A stretch of 64,000 nucleotides of DNA from Methanosarcina barkeri str. Wiesmoor (GCF_000969985.1 NZ_CP009526.1:2108001-2172000); one strand, 5' to 3'; positions 27,723 through 37,197 are shown, numbered from the stretch's first letter. Numbers and translations: made by a program. The notes: generated from the sequence alone by a model not told the origin.

Positions 27723-29222
27723 TTACATAGGGGAAGCTGAAGATGTAGATCCAGGATCTATAACAGCAGTATCTAAGCCACTAATTGTAGAATTATTTAA
27801 ACCATTTCCTGAAATTGTAGAATTATTTAAACCATTTCCTGAAATAGAGTCTAAAATGCTTAATAAAGGTTCAAGTTCTATAACAACAATATCTGAACCA
27901 CTAATTGTAGAATTATTAAAACTACTTCCTAAAGTAAAATTTGAAATTTTTATTATAGAATTATTAACTGTTTCATAATTATTTGTTGTTGAGTTATCCA
28001 TTGTTGCGGAATCATTCACTATTGAATCATTCATTGCTGCAGAAGTATTTACTATTGGACTGTTAAATGTTACAGTACCTATTACTATTTTAGAATTATT
28101 TTTTGATGTAGAATTATTTGTCATTGTGGAGTTATTCGTAATCATATGACTGATATAACCATTAAGTAAAACAGAACTCGAACCATTTACTGTAGAATTT
28201 TCCAAAATATTCTGCATCTTATGTACCGTAAAAACTATTTTTGAGCCGTCAGGACTCCATCTAGGGGTTGAGTCGATTACTCCGATATTATTTGTAAGCA
28301 TGACCTTATAGCTTCCTTTGATATTACGAAGCCAGATTTCAGGCTTTCCTCCTTCGTCGGATACATATACAATTCTTTTTCCATCAGGGCTGTAAGAGGG
28401 ATCCCATTCCCCGTATGGAGTATCGGTAAGCTGAGTCTGGTTTGTGCCGTACCATTCTATTGTCCAGAGGTCGGGTTTCTCTTTAGAATCATTAGCACTG
28501 TATATTATCTTCAGGCCAAGAGGGCACCAGTCTTTTCCCATTCCGACATTTTCGGAAGTACCGAGCCTTTTCTTATTGCTTCCATCCCAATTAACTATCC
28601 AGAGCTGGGAAGGAGCATCTCCGGACTTCTGGGTGTATACGATTTTTTTTCCGAGGCGGCACCATGAGCCCCAGCTTTCAGATTTGTCAAGATCGTCCGC
28701 AACCGGAGTTACGGTTCCGTTTTCCAAGTTCACAAGGTAAAGGCCGGTTTGGGAACCATTTGATTTTGTTGAAAGCAGTTCTGTTCCATTGGGATTTACA
28801 TCGCTAAAGCTGGAAAGGTTTCCTTCTCCGATGCCTGTTCGCTCTATTTCACTTCCGTTTGCTTTCATTTTATACGATTCTAAATTATCGGACCCATTCC
28901 TCTTAACCGTATACAGGATATGATTTCCATCGGCAGTCCATACAGGAAACAATTCTGATTCGGGGCTGTTAGTAAGAAAAGTAATATTTTCTACAGGGCT
29001 GTTGGCATAAGCTTCTTCATAACCTTCGATTTCTCCGTTTGGGACATAAGATATGTTCAAATCGGAATCAAAATAGTTCTGTGAGACATTCTGGGCTACA
29101 TCCCATCCCGATTCTTCCGTAAAATCACCGTAGTCGGATACGATACTTGGTTCTGCCACTGCAGGTAACGTAAGAAGTACGAACGTTAAGAATAAAGAAA
29201 AGTACCTGTATGCAATTTTCAT
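27723..29222 (-). CDS. exported TolB-like beta-propeller protein with Asn/Ser-rich C-terminus
   Basis: 499 residues with an N-terminal signal peptide (Y-F-S-L-F-L-T-F-V-L-L-T-L-P-A-V-A-E). Residues about 80-350 hold five or six PD40/TolB-type blades, recognisable as W-D-P-S-Y-S-P-D-G-K-R-I-V-Y-V-S, W-S-P-D-G-S-K-I-V-F-T and W-I-V-N-W-D-G-S. The last 140 residues are low-complexity N-N-S-T/N-S-x-I repeats, likely glycosylated, including a recent 30-bp duplication (N-G-L-N-N-S-T-I-S-G twice). It probably works at the cell surface in binding rather than catalysis. No membrane anchor or sorting motif is visible. ATG at 29222. Confidence 0.82.
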   Translation of the reverse strand: MKIAYRYFSLFLTFVLLTLPAVAEPSIVSDYGDFTEESGWDVAQNVSQNYFDSDLNISYVPNGEIEGYEEAYANSPVENITFLTNSPESELFPVWTADGNHILYTVKRNGSDNLESYKMKANGSEIERTGIGEGNLSSFSDVNPNGTELLSTKSNGSQTGLYLVNLENGTVTPVADDLDKSESWGSWCRLGKKIVYTQKSGDAPSQLWIVNWDGSNKKRLGTSENVGMGKDWCPLGLKIIYSANDSKEKPDLWTIEWYGTNQTQLTDTPYGEWDPSYSPDGKRIVYVSDEGGKPEIWLRNIKGSYKVMLTNNIGVIDSTPRWSPDGSKIVFTVHKMQNILENSTVNGSSSVLLNGYISHMITNNSTMTNNSTSKNNSKIVIGTVTFNSPIVNTSAAMNDSIVNDSATMDNSTTNNYETVNNSIIKISNFTLGSSFNNSTISGSDIVVIELEPLLSILDSISGNGLNNSTISGNGLNNSTISGLDTAVIDPGSTSSASPM

Positions 29223-29549
29223 AAATTATCACCGTTAACTTAAAAAAGATAGCGGTATGAATATAAATAATTAATTACTAATTTGTCGAAAAATATGTTT
29301 ATTTATATTTATTAATCATAACTTATAATTACAACTATATGTTGAATATGAAAAGTTTGTATAATTAGGAAAGTAATTCTATTTTTACCAATATGGGGAC
29401 GAAATCTGAAAGCGAAATAGAAGCTTTACCCGGAAAGAATAAAGGCTGAAGTACCGGGCAAAACATAAAATTAAATAAGCTTTTTGGTTTTAATCAGTTG
29501 GCTTTATTTATTTAAGTTAATTCTCTGCTGTGTAAGCCGTTTCTGTTTA
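29223..29549. other. spacer, no gene
   Basis: About 330 AT-rich bases between two minus-strand genes for exported proteins. I see TATA-like words near 29290-29340 for the propeller gene and nothing else. Confidence 0.5.
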
Positions 29550-30296
29550 TTAGGCTTTGTTGTATCCCTCGGCCAGATGGACGTTTACATATACTACGGC
29601 TTCATTAGTATGCTTATATGCATAATCGTCAGTAATTTCTGACAGATTATCCGCTTCGGCCTGGGAAGTGACAACCATACCTGCTGGGATATACCTACCA
29701 TCAGGAACAGTGACACCAATTGCTGCCGACGTTGGTTCAAGTACGCAGTTGTTTCCTATCTTTGACTTAAAAACAAAAGCCTGCATACCAATGAAAGTAT
29801 CGTTGCCTACAGAAGCTGGACCATGAACCTGGGCCTGGTGGGCAAGTGAAACATTTTCTCCTATATAGACTGCGTATTTCTTGCCGCCAACTTCAACAAT
29901 GTTATTTTCTACAGGTTCACCTTCCTCATCGATTGTCTCAAGGGCATGAAGCACAACTCCGTCCTGTACATTGCTCCTGTCTCCTACGAAAATTGGCATT
30001 CCTTCATCACTCCGAATAGATGCCATTGGGGAAACCATAACACTGGCACCTATTGTCACGTTTCCTATTACTGAAGCCTGGGGATCAATAAAAGCTGTGG
30101 GATCAATGACGGGTGCTACAGGTACGGGATTCCATGGTGTTACCGGATTTTCCCTGATATTAGAAAACTCGCTCTCGGTTATTCCCTGTGTGACATTTCC
30201 CTCTGCTCCTTCACCTTCGGAGATACATCCGCTTCCTAAAAGGGCCAGTGAAAGAGATAGAATAAGTATTGTAAAGGTCTGCTTGTTGAATCTCAT
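29550..30296 (-). CDS. cam: gamma-class carbonic anhydrase, exported lipoprotein (Cam)
   Basis: 248 residues. It interconverts CO2 and bicarbonate outside the membrane, thought to support acetate-dependent growth in Methanosarcina. The left-handed beta-helix hexapeptide repeats are clear (V-I-G-N-V-T-I-G-A, I-F-V-G-D-R-S-N-V-Q-D-G). Metal ligands His117, His153 and His158 and proton-shuttle residues Glu98 and Glu120 correspond to His81/117/122 and Glu62/84 of the M. thermophila enzyme, so it should be active. The signal peptide ends in a lipobox-like L-L-G-S-G-C with Cys24. GGAGGACC precedes the ATG, and a TATA box lies at 30324-30337. A separate cytosolic family member (CamH) is not in this window. 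Confidence 0.96.
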   Translation of the reverse strand: MRFNKQTFTILILSLSLALLGSGCISEGEGAEGNVTQGITESEFSNIRENPVTPWNPVPVAPVIDPTAFIDPQASVIGNVTIGASVMVSPMASIRSDEGMPIFVGDRSNVQDGVVLHALETIDEEGEPVENNIVEVGGKKYAVYIGENVSLAHQAQVHGPASVGNDTFIGMQAFVFKSKIGNNCVLEPTSAAIGVTVPDGRYIPAGMVVTSQAEADNLSEITDDYAYKHTNEAVVYVNVHLAEGYNKA

Positions 30297-30323
30297 AAAG
30301 GTCCTCCATTGACAGTAGGAAGG

Positions 30324-30337
30324 TTATAAAATATATA
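30324..30337 (-). promoter_or_regulatory. TATA box of the carbonic anhydrase gene
   Basis: On the minus strand TATATATTTTATAA lies 28-41 bases upstream of the ATG at 30296. The expected start site 25 bases downstream would give a very short leader containing the GGAGG ribosome site. Confidence 0.5.
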
Positions 30338-30696
30338 GACATTTCTATTTTTATTTAAAAAAAGATAAAAAATAAAAATGGGGTAATTTTATTTTTGGAA
30401 AGAATTCTGTAACCAGGATTCGAAGTTATAAATATTTAGCATGAAAATACTGTCATTTGTATAGCACTTCATTGGTTGTGCATGTTATTCAAAGAATATC
30501 ATGTTCGTTTTCTGTGAAATTTTGTTCAACAGAAACGGGCTCTGTTTCAAAATCTAGTGATTTCTGCATTTCTGGATTGAAAATCTGAATTCGCAAGAAT
30601 AATCCGGTTTTCATCAAAATCAATATTTGACATCTAAAGACTTCAACCCCAAAGTTGTATCTCAAGGATTATAACCAATTTCAAAATCTAGTGATG

Positions 30697-30885
30697 TCTA
30701 GTGATTTTTTATTTTATGTTCATCACTGGATTTTGATACTGAGTCGTAAAAAGATCAAATGAATAAAAAGATTCTTTGGCAAAAATGCCAAAGAATCTGT
30801 TTTTCAAGATTATTGCAGCTTTTTGAGGTAGTTAGCAAAGAAAAAATGTAGGTTTAAGGAAGTAACAATAAGAAAAATCACTAGA
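30697..30885. repeat. inverted-repeat element of 189 bp
   Basis: TCTAGTGATTTTT (30697-30709) is matched by its exact complement at 30873-30885. A strong hairpin sits in the middle (30769-30798). The enclosed sequence is non-coding. It may be a MITE or a decayed IS; no clear target duplication was found. Confidence 0.45.
30769..30798. terminator. perfect 13-bp hairpin with T-tracts on both strands
   Basis: AGATTCTTTGGCA and TGCCAAAGAATCT form a perfect stem with an AAAA loop. The plus strand continues GTTTTT, and the minus strand continues TTTTTATTC. It has the form of a bidirectional intrinsic terminator, yet the nearest genes start more than 400 bases away on either side and point outward. 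Confidence 0.6.
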
Positions 30886-31450
30886 TTATGGAATTGTGCC
30901 CAGAAACGGCAATAAATTCAAAAATGTCATATCTTTGCTTACGTCCTAATTTTACTGATTTTTCTCGGCAAACTTTCTTACCTATCTTTCTTTTTTCAAT
31001 TTGTTTCATTTTCCATATTACATTTCTTTTTTCAACTCCAAATCTATACTTTCTTTTTAAACGTAGGTTTTAAAAATTTACTCGTAACCAGAAAACGAAC
31101 GGACAAAACGCAAGGTAACCGAATTTACATATTATTTATATTAGCAATCTAAAACTTCATATATCTTTGAATGTAATATATTTAAAAACACAGACTGTTT
31201 AGGGCTGAGTTTAATAGTGTAAAGATGGGCATTTGCAATTTTTCAGGCTCGTTTAAACAGATTGGGTCAGTTATGTAAGAATTGTATACGCATCAGGCTA
31301 GAAAATCAGGAATTAAAAGTGCCAATTTTAGAATTAAAAGATTGAAAGACACCATATTTATTTTCAGTCTGTTGGGCTGTATACAATAAAATGTTTTTTA
31401 TATTGTGGCGGGTCCTGATAAGCTTTACACTAATGGGGGATAGAAGGAAA

Positions 31451-33091
31451 ATGGAGAACAACATAAATAATTTTATTAAAAAGTTGGAACGCTCGGTCTT
31501 TGCGGGAAACCGGGCAACTGCTGCCGAAAAACTTGGAAAGCTAGGGGACTCTTATGCTTTACCTGCACTGATTGGAGCACTGGATGACTCAAGTCCGAAG
31601 GTAAGAGTTGCCGCTGCAGAAGCATTGGGAAACTTCAATATACCGGAGGTTGTCCCTGGTCTTATAAAGGCGCTTAATGATCCTGATAGTCCGGTTAAAA
31701 AGACTGCAATTGCTTCACTTGAAAAAATAGGCACACCTGAAGCTATCTCAGGCATTATGAAAGGATTCGGAGACAAGGACAGGTTTGTCCAGAAGGAAGC
31801 GGTGAAATCCTTGATGAGGATAGGTTCAAGAGATGCAATTTACGGCCTTGAGAAAGCCCTGGCTTATCCGGATTATTCGCTGAGAAGGATTTCAATAATA
31901 GCACTTGGGAAAATCGACACTTATGAAGCTGCTTTTTGTCTGGTAAAGGCAATTGAAAATTCGGATAACAAAACAAGGCAGCAAGCTGCCGAAACCCTGG
32001 GAAAAAGGGGCAAATCGGATGTGCTTGACGAGCTAATGGAAATCCTCAGGGACCCAAGACAACCTGTACAGGAAACTGCGTCCGAAACGCTTTGCAAAAT
32101 TGTAAGCGTGTCAAATTCAGTGCCTGTGCTTGTCAAGACGCTCGGAGCTTCGAGCAGGGATGTGAGAAAAGTTTCAATTGAAACTCTTTGGAAGATAGGA
32201 ACGCCTGAAGCAGTTTCAGGGCTTTTGAGAGCCCTGGATGATCCCGACTGGTATTTGAGAAGCCGCGCTGCAGATGCCCTGGGAGATATAGGTTCTCCGG
32301 AAGCGGCACGGGGACTGGTTAAAGCTTTTGATATATATGAAAACTCAGTAAGGAAGGCAATTACCTGTGCTCTTGGAAAAAGTGGAGCCCCTGAAGCCAT
32401 AGAAGGACTGGTTAAAGCTCTTAACGACCCTGATAGTTCGGTCAGGGAATCAGCAGTTCTGGGCCTTGGAAGAGCAGGCACTACTGAAGCTATTTCAGGC
32501 CTTTTAAGAGCCCTTGATGACACTAAGGCAGCAGTGAGAGAAGCTGCGGCTTCCACGCTTGGGGATCTCAAAGCGCAGCAAGCTGTTCCGAAATTGTTAG
32601 ACATTCTTGAGAATTCTGATACCTCGATGCAAAAAGTCGTAATTTGCTCACTTGAGAAAATTGGTACCCTAGAGGCAGTTTCAGGGCTTGTCAGGGCTAC
32701 TGAAAGTACAGATGCCTGCGTGCGAAGGGCTGCATTGAAAGCTCTTGAAAAAATTAATAAATCCAGTTCCTCACCGGTAATCGCTCCTGCGGATACAGAA
32801 ATCCATGGAGTAAAGCCTGTTCTTAGGAGTTGTTTGACAGATAATGATTCTGAAGTTTGGACTGAAACTTCAAATTTCTCAGGTGATATCTGCAATATGA
32901 ATTCTCTAAAAGAGCTTGAACTTTCAATTTCTGTTGAAGAAACAAAAGAGTCCAGAGCTCACCAAAACGCAAGTTACAAGAAAGAAAAAGGGATTGGACT
33001 GACCTGTCCATATTGTTCCAGAAACCTGAATCTTACCACTACCCCCAACTTCTGTCCTTTCTGCGGGATGAAGTTGAAGTTGAAATACTAA
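31451..33091 (+). CDS. HEAT-repeat (PBS-lyase-like) protein with C-terminal zinc ribbon
   Basis: 546 residues from the ATG at 31451, preceded by AGAAGG; a frame opening at 31391 would add 20 hydrophobic residues and lacks a ribosome site. About fourteen HEAT-like repeats of ~31 residues run from residue 15 to about 440 (A-A-E-A-L-G...P-E-A-V-S-G-L-V-K-A-L-D-D-P-D). A linker and a C-terminal zinc ribbon follow (C-P-Y-C-S-R-N...F-C-P-F-C-G-M-K). Such superhelical proteins act as scaffolds or as regulators of modified proteins. Some family members are bilin lyases, but no lyase residues can be assigned here. It stands alone after a long spacer. Confidence 0.85.
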   Translation: MENNINNFIKKLERSVFAGNRATAAEKLGKLGDSYALPALIGALDDSSPKVRVAAAEALGNFNIPEVVPGLIKALNDPDSPVKKTAIASLEKIGTPEAISGIMKGFGDKDRFVQKEAVKSLMRIGSRDAIYGLEKALAYPDYSLRRISIIALGKIDTYEAAFCLVKAIENSDNKTRQQAAETLGKRGKSDVLDELMEILRDPRQPVQETASETLCKIVSVSNSVPVLVKTLGASSRDVRKVSIETLWKIGTPEAVSGLLRALDDPDWYLRSRAADALGDIGSPEAARGLVKAFDIYENSVRKAITCALGKSGAPEAIEGLVKALNDPDSSVRESAVLGLGRAGTTEAISGLLRALDDTKAAVREAAASTLGDLKAQQAVPKLLDILENSDTSMQKVVICSLEKIGTLEAVSGLVRATESTDACVRRAALKALEKINKSSSSPVIAPADTEIHGVKPVLRSCLTDNDSEVWTETSNFSGDICNMNSLKELELSISVEETKESRAHQNASYKKEKGIGLTCPYCSRNLNLTTTPNFCPFCGMKLKLKY

Positions 33092-33154
33092 AACCCGCTG
33101 CTTTTCCCGGAAAAAGCTATCTGCGTGGTAACATGATTTTTCAAAAAAGGTTTG

Positions 33155-33322
33155 TCTGCAAGCCTTTTAAAAAAACCGCTTGTCTGCAAGCCTTTTAAAA
33201 AAACTGCTTGACTGCAAGCCTTTTAAAAAAAGGCTTGAGCGAAAACTCCAGTAACGACATAGTAGGCGTGATCAAACGGCGCAATGGTTGTGGAACAACC
33301 CTTTTAAAAAAGGCTTGAGCGA
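33155..33322. repeat. cluster of dispersed AAGCC/GGCTTG palindromes
   Basis: Three tandem ~28-base units, each containing CTGCAAGCCTTTTAAAAAAA, run from 33155 to 33237. Only the last (33215-33237) keeps a perfect palindrome. It is followed by GAGCGAAAACTCCAGTAACG. A further half copy with GGCTTGAGCGAAAA follows at 33300-33322 or so. The family also occurs at 273-295 and 43593-43683. The location just after the HEAT gene suggests use as a terminator. Confidence 0.75.
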
Positions 33323-33633
33323 AAATATTAGCAACGACGAGATCAACATCGTAACGGTTCAACGGTTGCGGTCAAATAGATTGATTCAGAGATAAATGTG
33401 CCGAACTTATATCAGGAGGGTTGATTTTCCAGAGTTACGTTCAGGGAGAATATTTCCCTTTTCGGCAAGTTACAGTTCTTCGATAGGTTGAGGCTTTTGC
33501 GTTAAATTTCAATGCTGCTGTTTGTGTTATGCTGTTTGTGTTATTCTCAGTTAAGTTATCCTGAATTTGGCCAGGACGGTCAATAAGACCGCAGACTTTT
33601 ATTGCACAGAATCGTCAGTATGCGTTTTATGTT
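33323..33633. other. spacer between convergent genes
   Basis: About 310 bases without a frame of interest. A short GTCAATAAGACC palindrome lies close to the stop of the minus-strand gene and may terminate it. Confidence 0.4.
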
Positions 33634-34455
33634 TTACATTGCGGTATCTCTGGCTGAGTGCATTATTTTCTTCAGTTCGTCAAAAGACTTGGCCCCTTCG
33701 ATATCTTCTATCAGGGCCGTAAGTTCAGTAATTCTGCTGTTGAGCTGTTTATCACTCGCGTTTCCACTTTCGTTAATTCTGGCTTTAAGAAGCCCTATAT
33801 TCTCCTCAACAGAATCAAGTGCCTTTGCCTGCTCATGGGTTAATAGGACCTCCTTGAGTTCTGCTGCAGTGGAAGCTTCGCTCACCTTGGTATACATATC
33901 TCGAATCTCAGTAATCTTCTCGTTGAGCTCTTCAGCTTTGCTACTCTCACCGGCTTCCGTAAGCCTTGTTTGCGCAGCTTCGGCCTTCTCAGTCATATTC
34001 TGGAGGGAATCAAGGATAACATCCTGAACTTCAGCGAAATTTTCATCAGTTATATTTTCAAGCAGGATATGACAAAATCCATGCACTTCGTCGGGCTCTG
34101 TTGGCATTTCATCAGGTTCCATATTCCTTCCGTCATTTTCAATACCCTCATTTTTCTGCCTTTTCCTAGACAAAGCCTTCTGGAGATAAGATGCGGTTGA
34201 AACCTCACTTATCTCACTATAGAGAGTTTGGAGTTCAGTAATTCTCTTACTGATTGAATCAAGCATGTCTGCCTGAACTTCAGTGAAATTTTCTTCGCTT
34301 ATATCATCTGAAGGACAAGATCCAGGATCATAAATCAAATACATCGAGTCTGTCAGGGTTGCGTTGTCTGAAGCAAAAGCCCCTGAAGGGATGGCACTCA
34401 ATATAATCAGCACCATCGTAAAACGGGAAATTAACTCCAATGTTTTTACTATCAT
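33634..34455 (-). CDS. secreted coiled-coil protein of unknown function
   Basis: 273 residues with a signal peptide (M-V-L-I-I-L-S-A-I-P-S-G-A-F-A). The mature part is acidic and mostly helical, with two related segments sharing E-N-F-x-E-V-Q-x-x-x-L-D-S near residues 57 and 137, each followed by heptad-like helices (R-I-T-E-L-Q-T-L-Y-S-E-I-S-E-V-S-T-A and I-T-E-I-R-D-M-Y-T-K-V-S-E-A-S-T-A). An internal duplication is therefore likely. Two Cys (one per segment: P-G-S-C-P and G-F-C-H-I) could form a disulfide. I recognise no family; it looks like a Methanosarcina-type surface protein. Confidence 0.65.
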   Translation of the reverse strand: MIVKTLELISRFTMVLIILSAIPSGAFASDNATLTDSMYLIYDPGSCPSDDISEENFTEVQADMLDSISKRITELQTLYSEISEVSTASYLQKALSRKRQKNEGIENDGRNMEPDEMPTEPDEVHGFCHILLENITDENFAEVQDVILDSLQNMTEKAEAAQTRLTEAGESSKAEELNEKITEIRDMYTKVSEASTAAELKEVLLTHEQAKALDSVEENIGLLKARINESGNASDKQLNSRITELTALIEDIEGAKSFDELKKIMHSARDTAM

Positions 34456-34574
34456 AGATTACCATCGTTAATTACTATGTTTTCCTGCTCTTTTTGTCTC
34501 AACGCTGTTTGCCTGCTGACAGTCCTGAAATCAACTGGATTAAATATAAGCTTACTTTCAGAAACAGAAAATTT

Positions 34575-34645
34575 TGATAAACCATTGATCTATTCTTAAA
34601 ACCATTGATCTATCATTAATTCTTAAAACCATTGATCTATCATTA
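34575..34645. repeat. ~27-bp tandem repeat, 2-3 copies
   Basis: TTCTTAAAACCATTGATCTA is repeated with an ATCATTAA spacer. It lies in the 240-base spacer between two minus-strand genes. Confidence 0.75.
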
Positions 34646-34694
34646 AGGTATTAATCAGAATACTGTTTTTCTGCCTAAACACAAAGCAGATACT

Positions 34695-36149
34695 TTAATG
34701 AAGATTTCCATCCTCGTTAAGAATCTTCAGGAGCTCAATAATCGAATATGCAGCCCGGGTAATTCCCATACTGCGCTTGTCAGTATCGGTGCCCGCTACA
34801 TAGAGGTTTCGAACAGGGGTTCGAATATCTGCAAATTGCCCGTTAATCGTGACTGCAGCTTTTTCCGGAACCATTATCTGTTCATGCTGCATATCGATAT
34901 AATTCTCGATGTTTGGATGAGCACGGAAAATCGTATCATAGGCCTTTTTTGTCTCCTGTTTTTCGCTTTTATTTTCATCAATTACGAAGGAAAATCCAAT
35001 AAGCTGTTTATCCTTTGGAGCAAGCGAAGGGTCATAGTTACTTATAGGAGTTGCCCAGTAGGCGAAATCCTTGAACCAGATCTCTGAGCCTGTGTAATTA
35101 AAATTGGGAAACTCTTTTTCCAGTCCAAGCCAGATGGTCAAGCTTTTACTATGGACTATACTTTCCAAATTTGTCTTATATTCTTTAGGGAGATCTTTTA
35201 TAAGCCTGGGAAGCTCGGTTGCAAAACCCGTGTAGATAACAAGGTCAGAGATATAAATTTCATCGGCTTCCACGCCTGAAACCTTTCCGTCCTGTACAAG
35301 GATGGATTTAACCTCACATTCATTTTTGATTTCAACAGTTTCCGGAAGGGAGTAAAGAATGGCGTTGAGTAGAGCTTTTAGGCCCTTTCTGGGATAGCCC
35401 TGAGAATAGTTTACATTATTTGTTGCAAGCCTTTCAAGGGAAGTAAAAGGCTGGGTGACCTTTGTCATCCTGGCCTGAAGGGAAGCGTGGAGGTGATATG
35501 GAAGAATTGAGGCAAGGATAGACTCTGTAGATTGGGATTTTTTTGGTTCTAGTCTTCCGATCATTGCGTCAAACTGTTCCTGGGTGATGCTGTCCCTGAC
35601 AAAACTGCTTCCTGACAGAACACGCTGAGCAGAGGTTTCCTTCATTGACCTGCCAGAGAGAAAAGCTGATATAGTATCCACAAAGTCGTAGGTCTCCTTT
35701 GAAAGACTTTTTGGCAGAAAATCATATACTGACTGGCTGGACAGGTCTATTCCGAATGAAGAAAGGGTAAAGGCTTTTGTAAGGGTCTGGGAAAGCAATA
35801 CCCTGTCCTTTCTTGGAAGCACATCAAAAGTCACGAAATCTTTCAGGTTGGAAGGAATTTTGACAAAAGTATTTTCAGTCCGAATATAGTAATGCCCATA
35901 GTCCTCAAACATAGGTAAAAAATCAAAATAGTTATCCATTAATCTCTTCAGAGGCCCCTCAATCAGATGGGTAATTGCGTGTGCTCCTGTATCTACCTGA
36001 TAGCCATCTACCATGTAGCTGTTGCAGTTCCCACCTAGATTTCGTCTTTTTTCAAGAACAAGGACTTTTTTTCCATGCTTTGAAAGCGTAAGCGCTGCAA
36101 GAAGCCCACTTATGCCTGCCCCAACAACAATTACATCGTATCTTTTCAT
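34695..36149 (-). CDS. FAD-dependent phytoene-desaturase-like oxidoreductase
   Basis: 484 residues. The N-terminal Rossmann motif V-I-V-V-G-A-G-I-S-G-L-L-A-A is followed by E-K-R-R-N-L-G-G-N. A C-terminal FAD-contacting motif R-N-L-Y-V-A-G-T-D-T-D-K-R-S-M-G-I places it in the CrtI/amine-oxidase-like superfamily. Members reduce or desaturate isoprenoids; in archaea the related geranylgeranyl reductases act on lipids. The closest role might be carotenoid or membrane-lipid processing, but no isoprenoid gene is adjacent, so this stays general. ATG at 36149 has a weak AGGG upstream. A hydrophobic helix near the N-terminus belongs to the Rossmann fold, not to a membrane anchor. Confidence 0.85.
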   Translation of the reverse strand: MKRYDVIVVGAGISGLLAALTLSKHGKKVLVLEKRRNLGGNCNSYMVDGYQVDTGAHAITHLIEGPLKRLMDNYFDFLPMFEDYGHYYIRTENTFVKIPSNLKDFVTFDVLPRKDRVLLSQTLTKAFTLSSFGIDLSSQSVYDFLPKSLSKETYDFVDTISAFLSGRSMKETSAQRVLSGSSFVRDSITQEQFDAMIGRLEPKKSQSTESILASILPYHLHASLQARMTKVTQPFTSLERLATNNVNYSQGYPRKGLKALLNAILYSLPETVEIKNECEVKSILVQDGKVSGVEADEIYISDLVIYTGFATELPRLIKDLPKEYKTNLESIVHSKSLTIWLGLEKEFPNFNYTGSEIWFKDFAYWATPISNYDPSLAPKDKQLIGFSFVIDENKSEKQETKKAYDTIFRAHPNIENYIDMQHEQIMVPEKAAVTINGQFADIRTPVRNLYVAGTDTDKRSMGITRAAYSIIELLKILNEDGNLH

Positions 36150-36653
36150 ACCCTAAACTACCTCAATTTTTCCAGTGAATTAAGTTATAGTTTAATGCAG
36201 TTACGCACCTTATTTCTCTCAACTCACAACAGAATTCCATATTAGTGGAAAGATTAAACAAAATATGTTAAATAAAATATGTTAAAACTATATAAATTAT
36301 TTTAATTATGGGATGTATTGAAATCATATTATATAATTTATGATTTAGGTCTTTATATTTGAGCCCTGGCTTCTATTTGTAGAGTACCATAGAGAAAAAA
36401 ATAGTATTTATAGTTAACAGTTGATATGGTAAAGACCACCAAAAACGTAGCTTATCCAAAAACGTAGCTTATTTTCCTAGCACACTACTTGCTATGGCTA
36501 AAACGTTGCTTGCAACTATTCAGGTAGCTTTTGCAAAATTACATATCTTGCTTATTTATTTTTCGATGGCATTACTTGTTATGCGTTAAAATCTTTTTAA
36601 GAAAAATAAAGTTTTTCAGTATAAAAAAGGTATAGATAAAGTCCCTTTGGGAC
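36150..36653. other. spacer upstream of the flavoprotein gene
   Basis: About 500 AT-rich bases. Several repeats of AAACGTAGCTTAT/AACGTTGCTT words occur near 36445-36530. A short hairpin at its right end belongs to the small membrane peptide gene. Confidence 0.45.
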
Positions 36654-36655
36654 TT
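36638..36655 (-). terminator. hairpin terminator of the 35-residue membrane peptide gene
   Basis: On the minus strand AAGTCCC-AAA-GGGACTT directly overlaps the TAA stop codon at 36654 and is followed by TAT-rich DNA. The stem is 7 bp and perfect. Confidence 0.55.
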
Positions 36656-36761
36656 ATTTTTCAATATTTACTTTCTTAAACTTAAGATAAACCAGTAACA
36701 TTCCAACGAAAACACCGAGGACTAGATATTTTACAAGTTTATTTGATTGTGCCACTACCAT
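36654..36761 (-). CDS. 35-residue single-helix membrane peptide
   Basis: ATG at 36761 is preceded by GGGGGTG. The product is M-V-V-A-Q-S-N-K followed by one transmembrane helix (Y-L-V-L-G-V-F-V-G-M-L-L-V-Y-L) and a basic tail K-F-K-K-V-N-I-E-K, which would place the C-terminus in the cytoplasm. It ends at a stop overlapped by a perfect hairpin. Good start, good stop and coherent topology make a real gene likely. No partner gene is adjacent. Confidence 0.6.
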   Translation of the reverse strand: MVVAQSNKLVKYLVLGVFVGMLLVYLKFKKVNIEK

Positions 36762-37197
36762 CACCCCCATTTTTTATATACAGTTAATATGCTGTATAGA
36801 TATTAAAACTTTTCTATAGAAAATAGTATTGGAGCATTATTTGCCTGAAATGTAATTTTATTTAATAACTTAGAAGAAATCTGAGTTTTGTAATTTGTAG
36901 TTTCTTAATTTCACAAGGTCACGTTTCATAATTTTAAGTCCATAATTTTTACGTTCATAATTTTAAGTCCATAATTTTAAGTCCATAATTTTTACATTCA
37001 TAAATTCATATGCTCATAAATTCATAGTTTCATCCTTAAAGTAAGGAAGGTAGTTCAAACACTATTAAAAAAATGTTCAAAAAATACAAAAATTTCATGA
37101 TACAGCTATCCACGTAGATAATCGCTCTTTAAGAGCCATAAAAAATAGTAAAGTTTTTACTGAATACAGTATTGCAATTTTCTAGAAATAAACCGAG
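36762..37197. other. spacer with degenerate repeat
   Basis: About 435 bases between divergent genes. The repeat at 36926-37030 is the only structure. Confidence 0.5.
36926..37030. repeat. degenerate ~17-24-bp tandem repeat
   Basis: Words TTCATAATTTTAAGTCC and CATAATTTTTACGTT alternate five or six times and drift into ATTCATAAATTCATA. Confidence 0.75.

Larger units (their letters stand above)
30338..31450. other. long spacer with inverted-repeat element, no gene
   Basis: About 1.1 kb between divergent genes. Words of the form TTTCAAAATCTAGTGAT recur near 30548 and 30680. An inverted-repeat element with an internal hairpin occupies 30697-30885. I see no credible reading frame. Confidence 0.5.

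Noticed and set aside
31921-32895. 324-residue minus-strand open frame
   Set aside because: Antisense to the HEAT-repeat gene; its regular Ser/Pro repeats mirror the HEAT periodicity.
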